Of a stretch of DNA of 64,000 nucleotides, positions 11,901-21,147 are shown piece after piece. The position numbers were made by a program, and so were the translations under genes. Numbering within the stretch: the first letter of the stretch is position 1; every line of letters starts with the position of its first letter. The notes beneath the pieces were generated by a model. The model did not search any database and was not told the origin of the DNA. It saw only the letters and a program-made list of their open reading frames with translations. Origin of the DNA: Bryobacterales bacterium (lineage in GTDB: Bacteria > Acidobacteriota > Terriglobia > Bryobacterales > UBA6623); assembly GCA_028819255.1 (NCBI GenBank), contig JAPPMB010000015.1, positions 62,001 to 126,000 of the forward strand. The letters run 5' to 3'.

Positions 11901-12293
11901 AATGAAGTGTTTCTCGGACACCTCGTGTGCCTGGTGAGCGAGAATTCGGCCTCCGACGGTGATATTTTCGCGGCCCGGTTCAAGCAGTCCGGCCTCGGCC
12001 CGCTGATCGGCAAGCGGTCCTGGGGAGGGGTGATCGGCATCACCTCCCATGGCCCGCTTGTGGACGGCGGCGACGTCCGCGTTCCCGAGTTCGCCACGAA
12101 CGCGATCGACGGATCCTGGATCATCGAAGGCCATGGAGTCGATCCCGACATCGTCGTGGAGAACGACCCGGCTTCCCTTCTGGAAGGCAGGGACCCACAG
12201 CTAGAGAGGGCGATCGAAGAGGTCTTCCGACGTGTTCGGGAGGATCCAAGACCCTTGCCGACGCGTCCGCCGGATCCGGTCCGCACGCGCTAG
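8994..12293 (+). CDS. Tricorn-protease-like S41 peptidase with N-terminal beta-propeller
   Basis: In-frame ATG at 8994 gives signal peptide MKTWCTLLLPLLVGIASG; TolB/PD40-like repeats (LFPKFSPDGRWIAFTG, LPSWSPDGSRIAFVSD); tricorn C1/PDZ/S41 region (VVDVRGNGGGNVSQMLIERL, NSASDGDIFAARFK). Confidence 0.9.
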   Translation: MKTWCTLLLPLLVGIASGQTKLLRFPDIHGDSVAFVYAGDLWKASDRGGRAVRLTADPGLELFPKFSPDGRWIAFTGQYDGDEQVYVVPADGGEPVQLTFYPARGPLAPRWGYEHQVYGWMPDSSAVVFRSSRSFWGAKDGRLYTVPVEGGLPQPLEMPVSGAGTVSPDGDLVAYSPLFRDFRTWKRYAGGWAQDLFIFDRSKGSAMQITDHVRTDRDPMWIGSDVVFASDRDGTLNLYHYDRQRKRTKQLTHETRWDVRWPSSDGSGRIVYELNGELSIYDFEAARSRSISIDVPSDGGSRRPRRVSAASNVEGYALSPKGRRAVFAARGDIFTVPAEKGPVRNLTRSSDAHDRLPSWSPDGSRIAFVSDLSGEEQVHVVAQAGGKSEQLTEGVRGRLYRPEWSPDSKRIAFSDKEGKVYVLDVGSKEVREIADEPRGRITDYQWSPRGGFLAFTISVSARTNSVFIWDASDNRLHQVGGELFDEHSPVWGRDGDYLYYLSDREFSPLISTTEWNFATNRQTGIFALALRPDVAHPFPPESDEAEVADDTDSEGDSHEDSGDAEDDEHGNGDADKDSGKGPIAIDFDGLADRTARVPIAADNYPYASLAAIEGSLLLVRGEPFYYGRDSDGEPEIKIFDLKEREFKSVTQGRGYALSQDGKKLLVRQRGSFRILDAKADAKDPKTLSMSGVQVDLVPAEEWRTIFEEVWRRYRDFFYVANMHGYDWKAIRDQYRPWLAHVRHRSDLNYVIGEMIAELNVGHAYISGGDYTVPSRPRVALMGADLELDAESGRYRIARILQGHNEEAEYRAPLTEIGVDAREGDYVLAIDGEDLGAGDNPYRMLRHKASRPVELLVNDRPDPDGAREVAFRPITDESNLRYLDWVESNRRAVADATDGRVGYLHVPDMSSKGISEFVKWYFPQLRKEGLVVDVRGNGGGNVSQMLIERLSRKLLGTRYSRTNSDFRTYPNEVFLGHLVCLVSENSASDGDIFAARFKQSGLGPLIGKRSWGGVIGITSHGPLVDGGDVRVPEFATNAIDGSWIIEGHGVDPDIVVENDPASLLEGRDPQLERAIEEVFRRVREDPRPLPTRPPDPVRTR

Positions 12294-12370
12294 CGAGTGC
12301 GCCTGGGGTAGGCCGTCCCGGTCCCTCGGAACGGTAACCAAGTCCCGTATTCGAGTGTCAGTTATAAGTG

Positions 12371-13411
12371 ATGACTACGGACGGCGCTCGCGATCTTGAT
12401 CGAAGAGAATTCCTGGTGGCCTCCGCCTTGGGGGCGCCGGCCCTGGCCGCTTCTGCGGCGACGATGGGACCGCAGCGGAGCCCGGAAACGCTGGTTTCGC
12501 ATTTCTACGACAGCCTGAGTGCCAGGCAGCGCGAGACCGTCGTGCTGCCCTTCGACAGCCCGCTGCGATCCAGGGTCGAGAACAACTGGCACATCACGGA
12601 TGCGAGAGTGGGCCGCTTCTTCAATCGCGACCAGCAGGCTCTGATCCACGACATATTCGTCGATCTTCATGCGCCGGAGTTCCACGAATCGCTCGGTCGG
12701 CACATCGTTGATGACTTCGGGAGCGTAAACAATCTCTCCGTCGCCTTGTTTGGGGAGCCGAATTCCGGAAAGTTCGAGTTCGTCATTACCGGCCGACACT
12801 GCACGGCCCGGTGCGACGGGGATTCCGTGGAGGGTGCGGCGTTCGGGGGACCCATCTTCTACGGGCACGAGGGAGAGAGTTTCTACGAGAGGCCAACGCA
12901 CCCCAATAACGTGTACTGGTTCCAAGCCAAGAAGGCTAACAAGGTCTTTCAGGCTCTCGACGGCCGCCAGCGGAGCCTCGCGCTCCAGCCCCGCGCTCCG
13001 AGAGAGCGAAGCGTCTACACCGTAGAGCCCTCCCCGAACCCGGACGGACTGCCGGTCAGAGACATGTCACCGGACCAGCGGGATCTGGTCAGCGGAACGC
13101 TGGAAGCCCTCTTGTCGCCGTTTCGCGAATCGGACAGGAACGAGGCAATGAAGCTGCTCGATCAGGCGGGCGGAGTGGACAACCTGACCATGGCCTTCTA
13201 TGAGAACGAGGACCTCGGCAACGACGGGGTGTGGGACGTCTGGAAGCTCGAGAGCCCGACCATGGTCTGGTACTTCCGTGGATCCCCGCACGTTCACGTC
13301 TGGGTGAATGTGCAGGAAAACCCGGGGTGGAAGGCTCCGGAAGGCGCGACCCGACGCGGGCTGTTCGGGAGACGCGGCAGGCGCGCCCGGCAGAGCAGGG
13401 CAAGCGCATAG
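12371..13411 (+). CDS. DUF3500 family protein with Tat-like signal
   Basis: RREFLVASALGAPALAAS signal; DUF3500-like body (GRHCTARCDG..GAAFGGPIFYGH, GNDGVWDVWKLESPTMVWYFRGSPHVHVWVNV). GTG at 12368 is an alternative start. Confidence 0.82.
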   Translation: MTTDGARDLDRREFLVASALGAPALAASAATMGPQRSPETLVSHFYDSLSARQRETVVLPFDSPLRSRVENNWHITDARVGRFFNRDQQALIHDIFVDLHAPEFHESLGRHIVDDFGSVNNLSVALFGEPNSGKFEFVITGRHCTARCDGDSVEGAAFGGPIFYGHEGESFYERPTHPNNVYWFQAKKANKVFQALDGRQRSLALQPRAPRERSVYTVEPSPNPDGLPVRDMSPDQRDLVSGTLEALLSPFRESDRNEAMKLLDQAGGVDNLTMAFYENEDLGNDGVWDVWKLESPTMVWYFRGSPHVHVWVNVQENPGWKAPEGATRRGLFGRRGRRARQSRASA

Positions 13412-13868
13412 TTCCGGCGGTCATTCACGGCGACCGCCCGGCATTCGGGTGGATCACCTGCCGGCGCTAGGTGAGTTCCCAGCTTCGGGTCCGCAGTTCC
13501 GCCGCAAGGCCGCTGGCGCTCCAGCGCGGAGCCGCCGTACCCCCTGTATCTCCTATGGTGGTGCCGAACGAGGCGCGGCGGCAGTTCTTCTGGTCCCGCC
13601 CATCCAGGGTCAGGCGCTGGTCGGGTCGTCTCCGCGGTTCAACAGATTGCTCGTGCCGATCGGGGTTTCCTGATGTGAAGTCTTCAGCCGACGGAGGCCG
13701 ATCACAAATTGCAGCTGACGGCTCCGGAGCGATGGGGTGGCGGGCCGGTTCTCACGGAACCCGGGGGGCGATCAGGCGCGCGCTGTGAACACGGCGTGCG
13801 GGGCGCACCTCGATGCTCTCGGGAGCCACGCTGATTCCGCCGGTGACGCTGTCTCGGTGGAGAGCCGT

Positions 13869-15104
13869 TCACAGCACTCGCCACCAGGGAACGGCGAGGA
13901 TTTGCTCTGACATCCACCGCGTCTGGACGCCGCCATGGAGAAGCAGCCCACCGATGAACTGGTCGGCGTATTCCTGCCGGAATGCGCGGAGGCCCCGCGT
14001 GTCGGCATAACTCGGGCTTGTGGCGGCCTTGACCTCGATGGGCAGCAATCGGTCACCGCTCTCGATGACGAAATCGACCTCGAGGTCGGTCGACGTGCGC
14101 CAGAACAGCACCTCCGGGGCGGGAAACTGGCAATCGCGCCATGCCAGCAGGTCGCTGAGGACTAGACTCTCAAGGTGCATCCCCGATGGCGACCCTGATC
14201 CGCTCAGCCATAGCGCAAGCGCTGGATCGCTCCAATAGAGCTTCGGACTCTTAACCAGGCGCTTGGTGCGATTGACAGCGTAAGGCGACAGTCGGACTAG
14301 CTGAAAGGAGGTCTCGAGCAGATTGAGGTAGCGCTGCACGGTGGCTCTCGGGATCCGAGTGTCGCGGCCGAGTCCCGTCTGATTGACGACGGTTCCGAGA
14401 CGAAGGCAGGCGGCGCGCATCAGTCGACGGAAATCGATGAGATTGCCGATTGCCGCCATGGATTGAAGGTCGCGCTCGAGGTACGTGCGGAGGTATCCGT
14501 CGAACCAAAGCGCCCTGGCGTCGCCACTCGAAAGCTCCACTGACGGAACTGGGTAGCCGCCCCGGCGCACTTCGTCCTGCCACTCAATCGGAATCGACTG
14601 CTGGGAATCCACGACATCCGGCCAGACTGGCACAGGATTTGCGAAGAGTACGGACCAGATTCCGGGCGCTCCGAGTCCCAGCCGTTCCCTGCGAGTCAGC
14701 GGCCAGAGCTTGACGTAGGTTGCCCGTCCGGCCAGGGACTCGGAGACGCGACGCATGAGCAGCAGATTGGAGGAGCCTGTGAGGACGAATCGGCCGTTCC
14801 GCCGAGGACGGTCGGCGTCGACCGCGCGCTTGACCGCCAGCATCAGATCGGGCTCGCGCTGGACCTCGTCCAGAATAAGCCGGGGGGCGGTCCGCAAAAG
14901 GTCGTCTGGGGCCATCCGAGCACGTTCGTGCGTTTCGAGGTCGTCGAGCGAGAGATAGGTGCGATCCCTGAGGAATGGCTCGGATTGGACCAGCGTGCTC
15001 TTGCCGGTCTGGCGGGCACCCATCAGTACGACGACGGGCGATGCGCGGAGGGCGCGCTCCAGCAGTCTTGACGCGACCCTGGGGAGATAGCAGAAGCTGC
15101 CCAC
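13869..15104 (-). CDS. AAA ATPase with DUF4143-type C-terminal domain
   Basis: Walker A GARQTGKSTL, Walker B PRLILDEVQ, LTGSSNLLLM, C-terminal EVDFVIESGDRLLPIEVKAA nuclease-like motif. Confidence 0.9.
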   Translation of the reverse strand: MGSFCYLPRVASRLLERALRASPVVVLMGARQTGKSTLVQSEPFLRDRTYLSLDDLETHERARMAPDDLLRTAPRLILDEVQREPDLMLAVKRAVDADRPRRNGRFVLTGSSNLLLMRRVSESLAGRATYVKLWPLTRRERLGLGAPGIWSVLFANPVPVWPDVVDSQQSIPIEWQDEVRRGGYPVPSVELSSGDARALWFDGYLRTYLERDLQSMAAIGNLIDFRRLMRAACLRLGTVVNQTGLGRDTRIPRATVQRYLNLLETSFQLVRLSPYAVNRTKRLVKSPKLYWSDPALALWLSGSGSPSGMHLESLVLSDLLAWRDCQFPAPEVLFWRTSTDLEVDFVIESGDRLLPIEVKAATSPSYADTRGLRAFRQEYADQFIGGLLLHGGVQTRWMSEQILAVPWWRVL

Positions 15105-15607
15105 GGCATGGGCGATTATCGCTCAGGAAATGGGCGATTTGCAACCCTCAACGCTGTTTCGGAGGAAACCGGTCTCTGCGAGACCGGCACCTTCGAACGC
15201 GGCAACCGATTACAGTGGCGGTGGGAAGAAGAGGTCGGCAGGAAGTCGTGGCGTGCGGTTGAGCAACCCGGATCGGACAACCAATCGCCGGTGGCATGCT
15301 CTCCCACTGAGAGCATCGGGCTCACTTCGATCCTGGGGGCAACCCACCTTGACGTGTGCTGGTCGCGCCGAGAGTTGTGTCACGCGAATTCACTTGCGCG
15401 ACGCTTGGCACGGTCAGTACGACACTGCCGCGACGGTGGCCTGTGCCCACTGTAGGCGGCCACGGGGCGCGCCGTGCCGAGTCACGGTGCGCGATGCGGG
15501 GCCGGCTCGATTGGGGGCGAATGCCCGCCCCCGGGATCCACACAGTCTGCCGACCTGGAGCCTTGGCAAGGAGGAGGCATGCATTTCCGGCCCCGTGCCC
15601 GGGAGCG

Positions 15608-17191
15608 TCAACGGACGTTCACGAAGTCAGCCGGGGTAAGGTGATTCTCCGGAGGCTCGAGAAACCACTCCAGCTGTTCCTCGACAGTCAGCCCGCCGGG
15701 AAGCTCCGGGGCTCCCGGATGGGTGCGCGAAAAGATGTCGAGCATCCTGGACTGCATGTCGCGGATCAGCGTCTCATGCTGAGGATCGTCGGCGAGATCC
15801 CGGAACTCGCCCGGGTCGCCGGCCATGTCATAGAGACGCTGATCCCGCCCGGAAGGGCCGTGGCCGGTCTCGTAGCCCAGGCTGAGGTCGGTCTTGCCGG
15901 TGGTGAAGACGTACTTCCAGCGGTCCGTCCTGACCATCGCCTTGTTGTCGTGGAGGTATTCCGAGAAGACTACGTCCCTATGCTCCGCCGTCTCGCCGAG
16001 CAGCAAGCCGAGAAGGCTCCTTCCGTCCAGGCCGTCCATGGCGTCCACGTCTAGGATGTCGAGGATCGTGGGCGCGAGATCGACCATTTCGACAAGCGCC
16101 GGTTCGGCACGAGGTGCCAGCCCCGGGTAGCGGATGACCATCGGGACTCTCACGATCTCCTCCCACATCATGTGCTTCTCGAACCGCCCGTGATGCCCGA
16201 GGAGGTATCCGTGGTCGCTGATGTACACGACGAGCGTCGATTCGGACAAACTCAGCTCATCGAGAGCGTCCAGCATGCGGCCAACGTTGCTGTCCACGTA
16301 CTCCACCGAGTTGTAGTAGGAGGCGACGATGCCCCGCCTGTCCGCTTTGCTGAGACCGCGGAAGATGGCCGGCACCCAGCGGGCATCCTCGGGACTTGTC
16401 TCAGGCAGGTCGATGTCCGACGGAGAGTACTTGGAGGCAAACTCAATCGGGAAGTTGAACGGAGAGTGCGGCTCGTAGAAGCTCAGCCAGACGCACATTC
16501 GCTCGTTCCGGTTCTCCCGCATGAAGTCAATCGCCTGCCGGACGAAGAACGTGCTGAGAAAATCATCGTCGTAGAGTCCTTGGTTCTCGGCATCCCCGGG
16601 ACGCGGGTAGCCCGTGCCTGGCAGTCGGTCCGCGTTGAGCCACTCCCGCGCCGGGACGCGGAAGGGCATCCACAGCGGTTTGTAGGGCACGTCGGCAGGC
16701 GGCTTGCGGGCCGGCTGCTCAGTCAAGAGGGCGTCGTGGTCCCTGGAGTCGATTCGGAAATCGAAGCCGTGCTTCAGATCGGAGTTGAAATGCATCTTGC
16801 CGATCGCAGCAGTCTTGAATCCGAGAGCGCCCAGATGATCGGCGATCGTGACTTGCTCCTCGGCCAGCGGCGTCTGCAGCAGCGTCACTCCGCAGCTGTG
16901 GGGGTACCGTCCGGTGATCAGCGACTGGCGGGACGGCGTGCAGAACGGGCAGTTCACGTATGCCCGGTCGAATCGCACCCCCTGGGACGCGAGACGGTCC
17001 AGATTTGGCGTCCTGATCGCATCGTTGCCATAGGCACCCATTGCGTAGGCGGCGTGATCGTCCGAACTGATCACGAGAACGTTCCTCACGGAAGGGCCGA
17101 CCGAGTCGCCCTCGGGCGAGCAGGCCACAATTGCGAGCCCTATGGCTGACGTCCATGCAGCTGCCACGAGCCGCGCTCTGAGGTTCTTCAT
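15608..17191 (-). CDS. Type I sulfatase (arylsulfatase-like), exported
   Basis: Signal MKNLRARLVAAAWTSAIGLAIVACS; LVISSDDHAAYAMGAYGN; formylglycine motif CTPSRQSLITGR; YISDHGYLLGHHG. Confidence 0.92.
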   Translation of the reverse strand: MKNLRARLVAAAWTSAIGLAIVACSPEGDSVGPSVRNVLVISSDDHAAYAMGAYGNDAIRTPNLDRLASQGVRFDRAYVNCPFCTPSRQSLITGRYPHSCGVTLLQTPLAEEQVTIADHLGALGFKTAAIGKMHFNSDLKHGFDFRIDSRDHDALLTEQPARKPPADVPYKPLWMPFRVPAREWLNADRLPGTGYPRPGDAENQGLYDDDFLSTFFVRQAIDFMRENRNERMCVWLSFYEPHSPFNFPIEFASKYSPSDIDLPETSPEDARWVPAIFRGLSKADRRGIVASYYNSVEYVDSNVGRMLDALDELSLSESTLVVYISDHGYLLGHHGRFEKHMMWEEIVRVPMVIRYPGLAPRAEPALVEMVDLAPTILDILDVDAMDGLDGRSLLGLLLGETAEHRDVVFSEYLHDNKAMVRTDRWKYVFTTGKTDLSLGYETGHGPSGRDQRLYDMAGDPGEFRDLADDPQHETLIRDMQSRMLDIFSRTHPGAPELPGGLTVEEQLEWFLEPPENHLTPADFVNVR

Positions 17192-17548
17192 TGTGGTGTC
17201 CAATTCCCATTCTTGCGGACTTGAGCGAAAGCGCGCGACCGCAAATGTCAATTCTGGTCGGCCGACAGGGCGGTCCCGGAGACCTGGCGGATTCCCGTGC
17301 AACCTCCTGCTTATCGGAGCAGCTTCAGCCCAACCTGTGTGATGCCGGCATCTGGCGCACTGCGGACTTGGCCGAAGAACCAGCCGGTGGCCGCATCGAC
17401 CGACTGGCCGAGGCGCATGTCGCTGAAGAAGTTCGGCTGAGGTTGGATCCAGCTCGTGAGGAGTCCCGACTCGCGGCTGGCCTGGAGCGCTCTGCGGCCG
17501 ATCAGTCGAGGCGGAGTCCTCGCGTCGAGTTGACTGACAGCCGCGTCC

Positions 17549-19273
17549 TTACCTGGCGGGTGGTGCCTCCCTTACCAGCCGAAATCTAGCCTGCTGGGTT
17601 TCCTCGCGCTGGTCGCGGACCACCATGGTGCGCAGTTTCTGGGCAAGGCTTCGCGTTTCGTCAAGCCGGCCGGCCTTGCGGAGCGCGAGCATCAGCTGAT
17701 ACACGGCCTGACGGTTGTCGGGTCCGCTTCTGACCGCACGTTCAAGAATGGGGACCGCTTCCTCGATCCGGTTGGTCTTCATGAAGAGTTTGCCGAGCTC
17801 CACCCAGGCCCAGACGAACGATGGATCGGCGGTGACCGCCCTCTCCAGCGCTTCGCGTGCCTCGTCGAATCCGCTTTCTCCCTGCCCGCCCTCCTGGATC
17901 AGCGCACGACCGAGCATCGTGTTGACGACCGGATTGTGGGGCTCTGCCGCTGCCTGCTCCCTCAGGATCGGGATCGACTCCGCGTGGCGGCCCACTTGCT
18001 GCAGCGTGATGCTGAGACCTATGCGTCCGGGCGACTGGCCGGGGTCCAGTTCTGTGGCTCGCTCGAATTCAGCCTCGGCCTCCTCAAACTTGTTGAGCTG
18101 GGCCAGAAGGATGCCCCGCATGCCGTGCAGTCGCGCGGAGCGTGGAATGTTGATGATGCCGGCTGCCAGGATATCGAGTCCCAGATCGTGGGCCTCCTGC
18201 TCCATGCAGAGATTCGCGAGATCCACATAGTGACGCACCTGCCGCGGATGAAGGGCAACGGCCCGCTTCAGCGTTTCGAGCGCTTCGGGTACTCGCTGAA
18301 GGGAAAGCTGCGCATCCGCCAAGAGACTGAGCACTTCCGATGCCGGTGCCTCAAGGGTCGCGAGAGGATCGATCACCTTGATCGCGTCCGAATAGCGGCC
18401 CGCCTCGAAGAGACTGAGGGCCAAGTTGAATCGCGTAGCGGAATCGGCCGGTTCCAGGTCCGAAAGCTGTCTGAAAACCTGTGCCGCCGCAGGTGCTTCG
18501 CCTTCGTGAAACAGGCACTGCCCGTACTGCCAGAGGACCGGTGTGTTGCGGACCATGGCCGGCTCGGCCTCCGCGAAGTGGCGGATCGCCGCCCCGCAAT
18601 CCTGTCGCTCGAACGCCAGCACACCGAGCATTGCGTGCGCGGTGGGATTCTCCGATTGGATGGAGATCGCCTTCTCCAGCCGGGCCTGGGCAACCGGATC
18701 ACGCTGCTGGAACTCAATCTCCGCTGCGCCCTGCAGGGCCGCCAGATAGTTGGGCGCCTGCCCGAGGGCGCCTCTGTAAGAGGCGAGCGCGTCAACCGGT
18801 CTTCCTGCCCGGGCGAGGGCGATTCCTTGCAGCGTGAGCAGAGAATAATCGCGCGGCGCCCGGTCGAGAAGTTGGGCGAGGATCTCGAGGGCCTCCTCGT
18901 TCCGACCTTGAGACAGGGCCTCGATCGCCGTTTGACGGTCCTGTGATGCCAGCTCTGGAGGCAATGCAAGCCACGTGAGGGCGAGCGTGACACACGCAAT
19001 GGAGCGCCGAAGCCGGTCTGGGGACGGGGAGAACCGCACGATCTCGACTTCCTTCCTTGACGGGAGCAACAGCCTGAAGTCTCCACGCCGCGCGACTGCA
19101 GCGGCCTGGTCCCGGCCGCGCCATGCCGGGACGTCAAGAATCTCCGGCACCGGTGCCAGCATACCGAGAATCGAGCAGGCGTGGAGAACCTTGGGTTCGA
19201 AGGCGATTTCTACAGCGCTGTGCAGCCGTGGCGAGCCTGTCCGGAATCGGCGGTGTTGGCCGTGTTCCCTCAC
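17549..19273 (-). CDS. Exported tetratricopeptide-repeat protein (true start probably internal)
   Basis: Many TPR-like helical pairs (EEALEILAQLLDRAPRDYSLLTLQGIALARAGRPVDAL...); internal signal-like segment RLRRSIACVTLALTWLALPPELASQ. Confidence 0.8.
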   Translation of the reverse strand: MREHGQHRRFRTGSPRLHSAVEIAFEPKVLHACSILGMLAPVPEILDVPAWRGRDQAAAVARRGDFRLLLPSRKEVEIVRFSPSPDRLRRSIACVTLALTWLALPPELASQDRQTAIEALSQGRNEEALEILAQLLDRAPRDYSLLTLQGIALARAGRPVDALASYRGALGQAPNYLAALQGAAEIEFQQRDPVAQARLEKAISIQSENPTAHAMLGVLAFERQDCGAAIRHFAEAEPAMVRNTPVLWQYGQCLFHEGEAPAAAQVFRQLSDLEPADSATRFNLALSLFEAGRYSDAIKVIDPLATLEAPASEVLSLLADAQLSLQRVPEALETLKRAVALHPRQVRHYVDLANLCMEQEAHDLGLDILAAGIINIPRSARLHGMRGILLAQLNKFEEAEAEFERATELDPGQSPGRIGLSITLQQVGRHAESIPILREQAAAEPHNPVVNTMLGRALIQEGGQGESGFDEAREALERAVTADPSFVWAWVELGKLFMKTNRIEEAVPILERAVRSGPDNRQAVYQLMLALRKAGRLDETRSLAQKLRTMVVRDQREETQQARFRLVREAPPAR

Positions 19274-19638
19274 GACCCGGTCCGGGCGGCCATGCTCGCC
19301 TGCATTCTTCTGCTTCGGTCCTTGGGGCTATGGCGCTGCCTTGCCGGGGCCATCCGGCCACCGAATGCCCATAGGAATGATCGCCACGATCGAGATGGAA
19401 TCCGGGGCCCATCGAATTGCGGCTGCGGTTGACCCTCGCGCCGCAGGACTGCTGATCGCCGCGCGAAGCGTCGACTCGCGACGCGAGGCCCTGGGAATGA
19501 CACGGCACACTGTGCAAGGCTTCCGTCGGACCCGGTGGACCGGCGCATGTTGCCCCTGTCAGCCGGGCTGGTCCGTTCAGCTCAGCCGGGCGGAATACCG
19601 CTTCCACAAGCGTCAGGATGGTGCCGCTGCCTGCAGCC

Positions 19639-20151
19639 TCAGTAGACCGGAGTGCCGTATGGGACCGGCGTCTCCACCCGCCTGATCTCGCTCACCCGCG
19701 CAATCTTCCAGTCGCCGCTGATCCTGCTGAGGTAGACCTCCTGGACCTCGTTTCGGTCAGCGTAGACGTACTCCACGCGGACCTCGGCTTCCTCGCCCGC
19801 CTTCTTCGGAGCGTTCATCGCGATGCCCTTGATGTCCCGGTTCCTCTCCCTGAGAAAGTCCGAGAAGCGCTCGGAGCCCATCTCCTCAAGGCTCTGGCGC
19901 AACATCCGCTCCATCTGGCCCGAATAGCAGTCGAGATAGTCGTTCACGACGCCGTCGCGCGCCGCATCGAGCATGGCGTATATGACGTCCCTCGGCTCCA
20001 CCTTCTTCGGCTTCGTGAAGCTGAGCAGCCCCGCATCGCCCCCCGAGCTTCGTGACAATGCGCTGAATGCCCCCTGATTCCAGGCGATGAACGCGAGAAC
20101 GCCCGCAATCAAGGCGACCGTGAGGACTTGCGCTTTCGCGTCGCGGCTCAT
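19639..20151 (-). CDS. Small membrane-anchored protein of unknown function, operon partner of SPFH genes
   Basis: N-terminal TM (AQVLTVALIAGVLAFIAW); C-terminal NTF2/DUF4878-like pattern (VEYVYADRNEVQEVYLSRISGDWKIARV); start overlaps the stop of the preceding hflK-like gene. Confidence 0.75.
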   Translation of the reverse strand: MSRDAKAQVLTVALIAGVLAFIAWNQGAFSALSRSSGGDAGLLSFTKPKKVEPRDVIYAMLDAARDGVVNDYLDCYSGQMERMLRQSLEEMGSERFSDFLRERNRDIKGIAMNAPKKAGEEAEVRVEYVYADRNEVQEVYLSRISGDWKIARVSEIRRVETPVPYGTPVY

Positions 20152-21140
20152 GGTTGCGACGACCGACTCGATGCTCCGCTACGCACAAGCGTGAGGTCGA
20201 GGTTTCCGTTCTCGTCAACGATCGTCTTGCGCAGCCGCGGCAGAACCTCTTCCATCGTCTCGAGGAACAGGCGGCTGCGGGTGACTTCCGGGTTGCGGCG
20301 GTACTCGGCAGCCACGCGCTCGAAACGCGCAGCGTCACCTTGCGCCTGCTGGACTTTTCTCGCCCGATACCCCTGCGAGGCGGACAGCATCTGCTGGGCC
20401 TCACCTCTCGCCCTCGGCAGGATGTCGTTTCCGTAACCCTCAGCCTCATTCACGATCCTGGCAGCGTCCGCGCGCGCGGACGCAACATCCCGAAAGGCAT
20501 CGGCGGCCTCCGCAGGCGGACTCACGGAGCGAATGTTCACTGTCGAGAGGATGACGCCAAGTTCCAGCTGGTCCACTAGTTCCTGGGCCGCCCGACGCAC
20601 CTCCTCCTGAATCGCGATCTTCTCGGTCGTCAAGACATCATCGACGGCACGGGAGGAGATCTGGCGCTCCAGGGACGCCTCGACCGCGTTCGCGACGGCC
20701 TGATCGACGTTTCGCGAGCGGAAGAGGTACGTGCCCGGCCTTGCGATGCTGTACTGCACCACCGCACGAACGTTGAGTATGTTCTGGTCGCCGGTCAAGA
20801 ATTGCGAGAGCACGGGGTCGGCCGGGATGGCGTTCGCCTCATCTGCAACCTCACCCCCGATGAAGGCCCGCTTGAGTTCCCGCACCTTGAGCTTGTCGAC
20901 TTGGCCGATGGGCCAGGGGAAGTGCCAGCCCACGCCAGGCGTCACCTGGTCGTTGGCAAGGGCTCCGAACGTGGTCAGGACGGCTTGCTCTTCGGTCGGG
21001 ACGACGTAGACGCCGGCGAGCAGCCATACGATGACGCCGGCAATGGCGGCGCTACGAGCCGACAGCGAACGGAGCTGAGACCAGACCAGTCCAACGACCG
21101 GCGGCTGCCTGCTCGACGAGGATGAGGCGTGCTGGTGCAT
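20148..21140 (-). CDS. hflK: HflK-like SPFH/Band 7 protein (second HflK in the operon)
   Basis: GVYVVPTEEQAVLTTFGALANDQVTPGVGWHFPWPIGQVDKLKVREL; FRDVASARADAARIVNEAEGYGNDILPRARGEA; LFLETMEEVLPRLRKTIVD. Confidence 0.9.
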   Translation of the reverse strand: MHQHASSSSSRQPPVVGLVWSQLRSLSARSAAIAGVIVWLLAGVYVVPTEEQAVLTTFGALANDQVTPGVGWHFPWPIGQVDKLKVRELKRAFIGGEVADEANAIPADPVLSQFLTGDQNILNVRAVVQYSIARPGTYLFRSRNVDQAVANAVEASLERQISSRAVDDVLTTEKIAIQEEVRRAAQELVDQLELGVILSTVNIRSVSPPAEAADAFRDVASARADAARIVNEAEGYGNDILPRARGEAQQMLSASQGYRARKVQQAQGDAARFERVAAEYRRNPEVTRSRLFLETMEEVLPRLRKTIVDENGNLDLTLVRSGASSRSSQP

Positions 21141-21147
21141 CTGTCGG

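Noticed and set aside
15105-15607. Small ORFs between the AAA/DUF4143 and sulfatase genes
   Set aside because: No protein-like composition or motif; likely non-coding or decayed.
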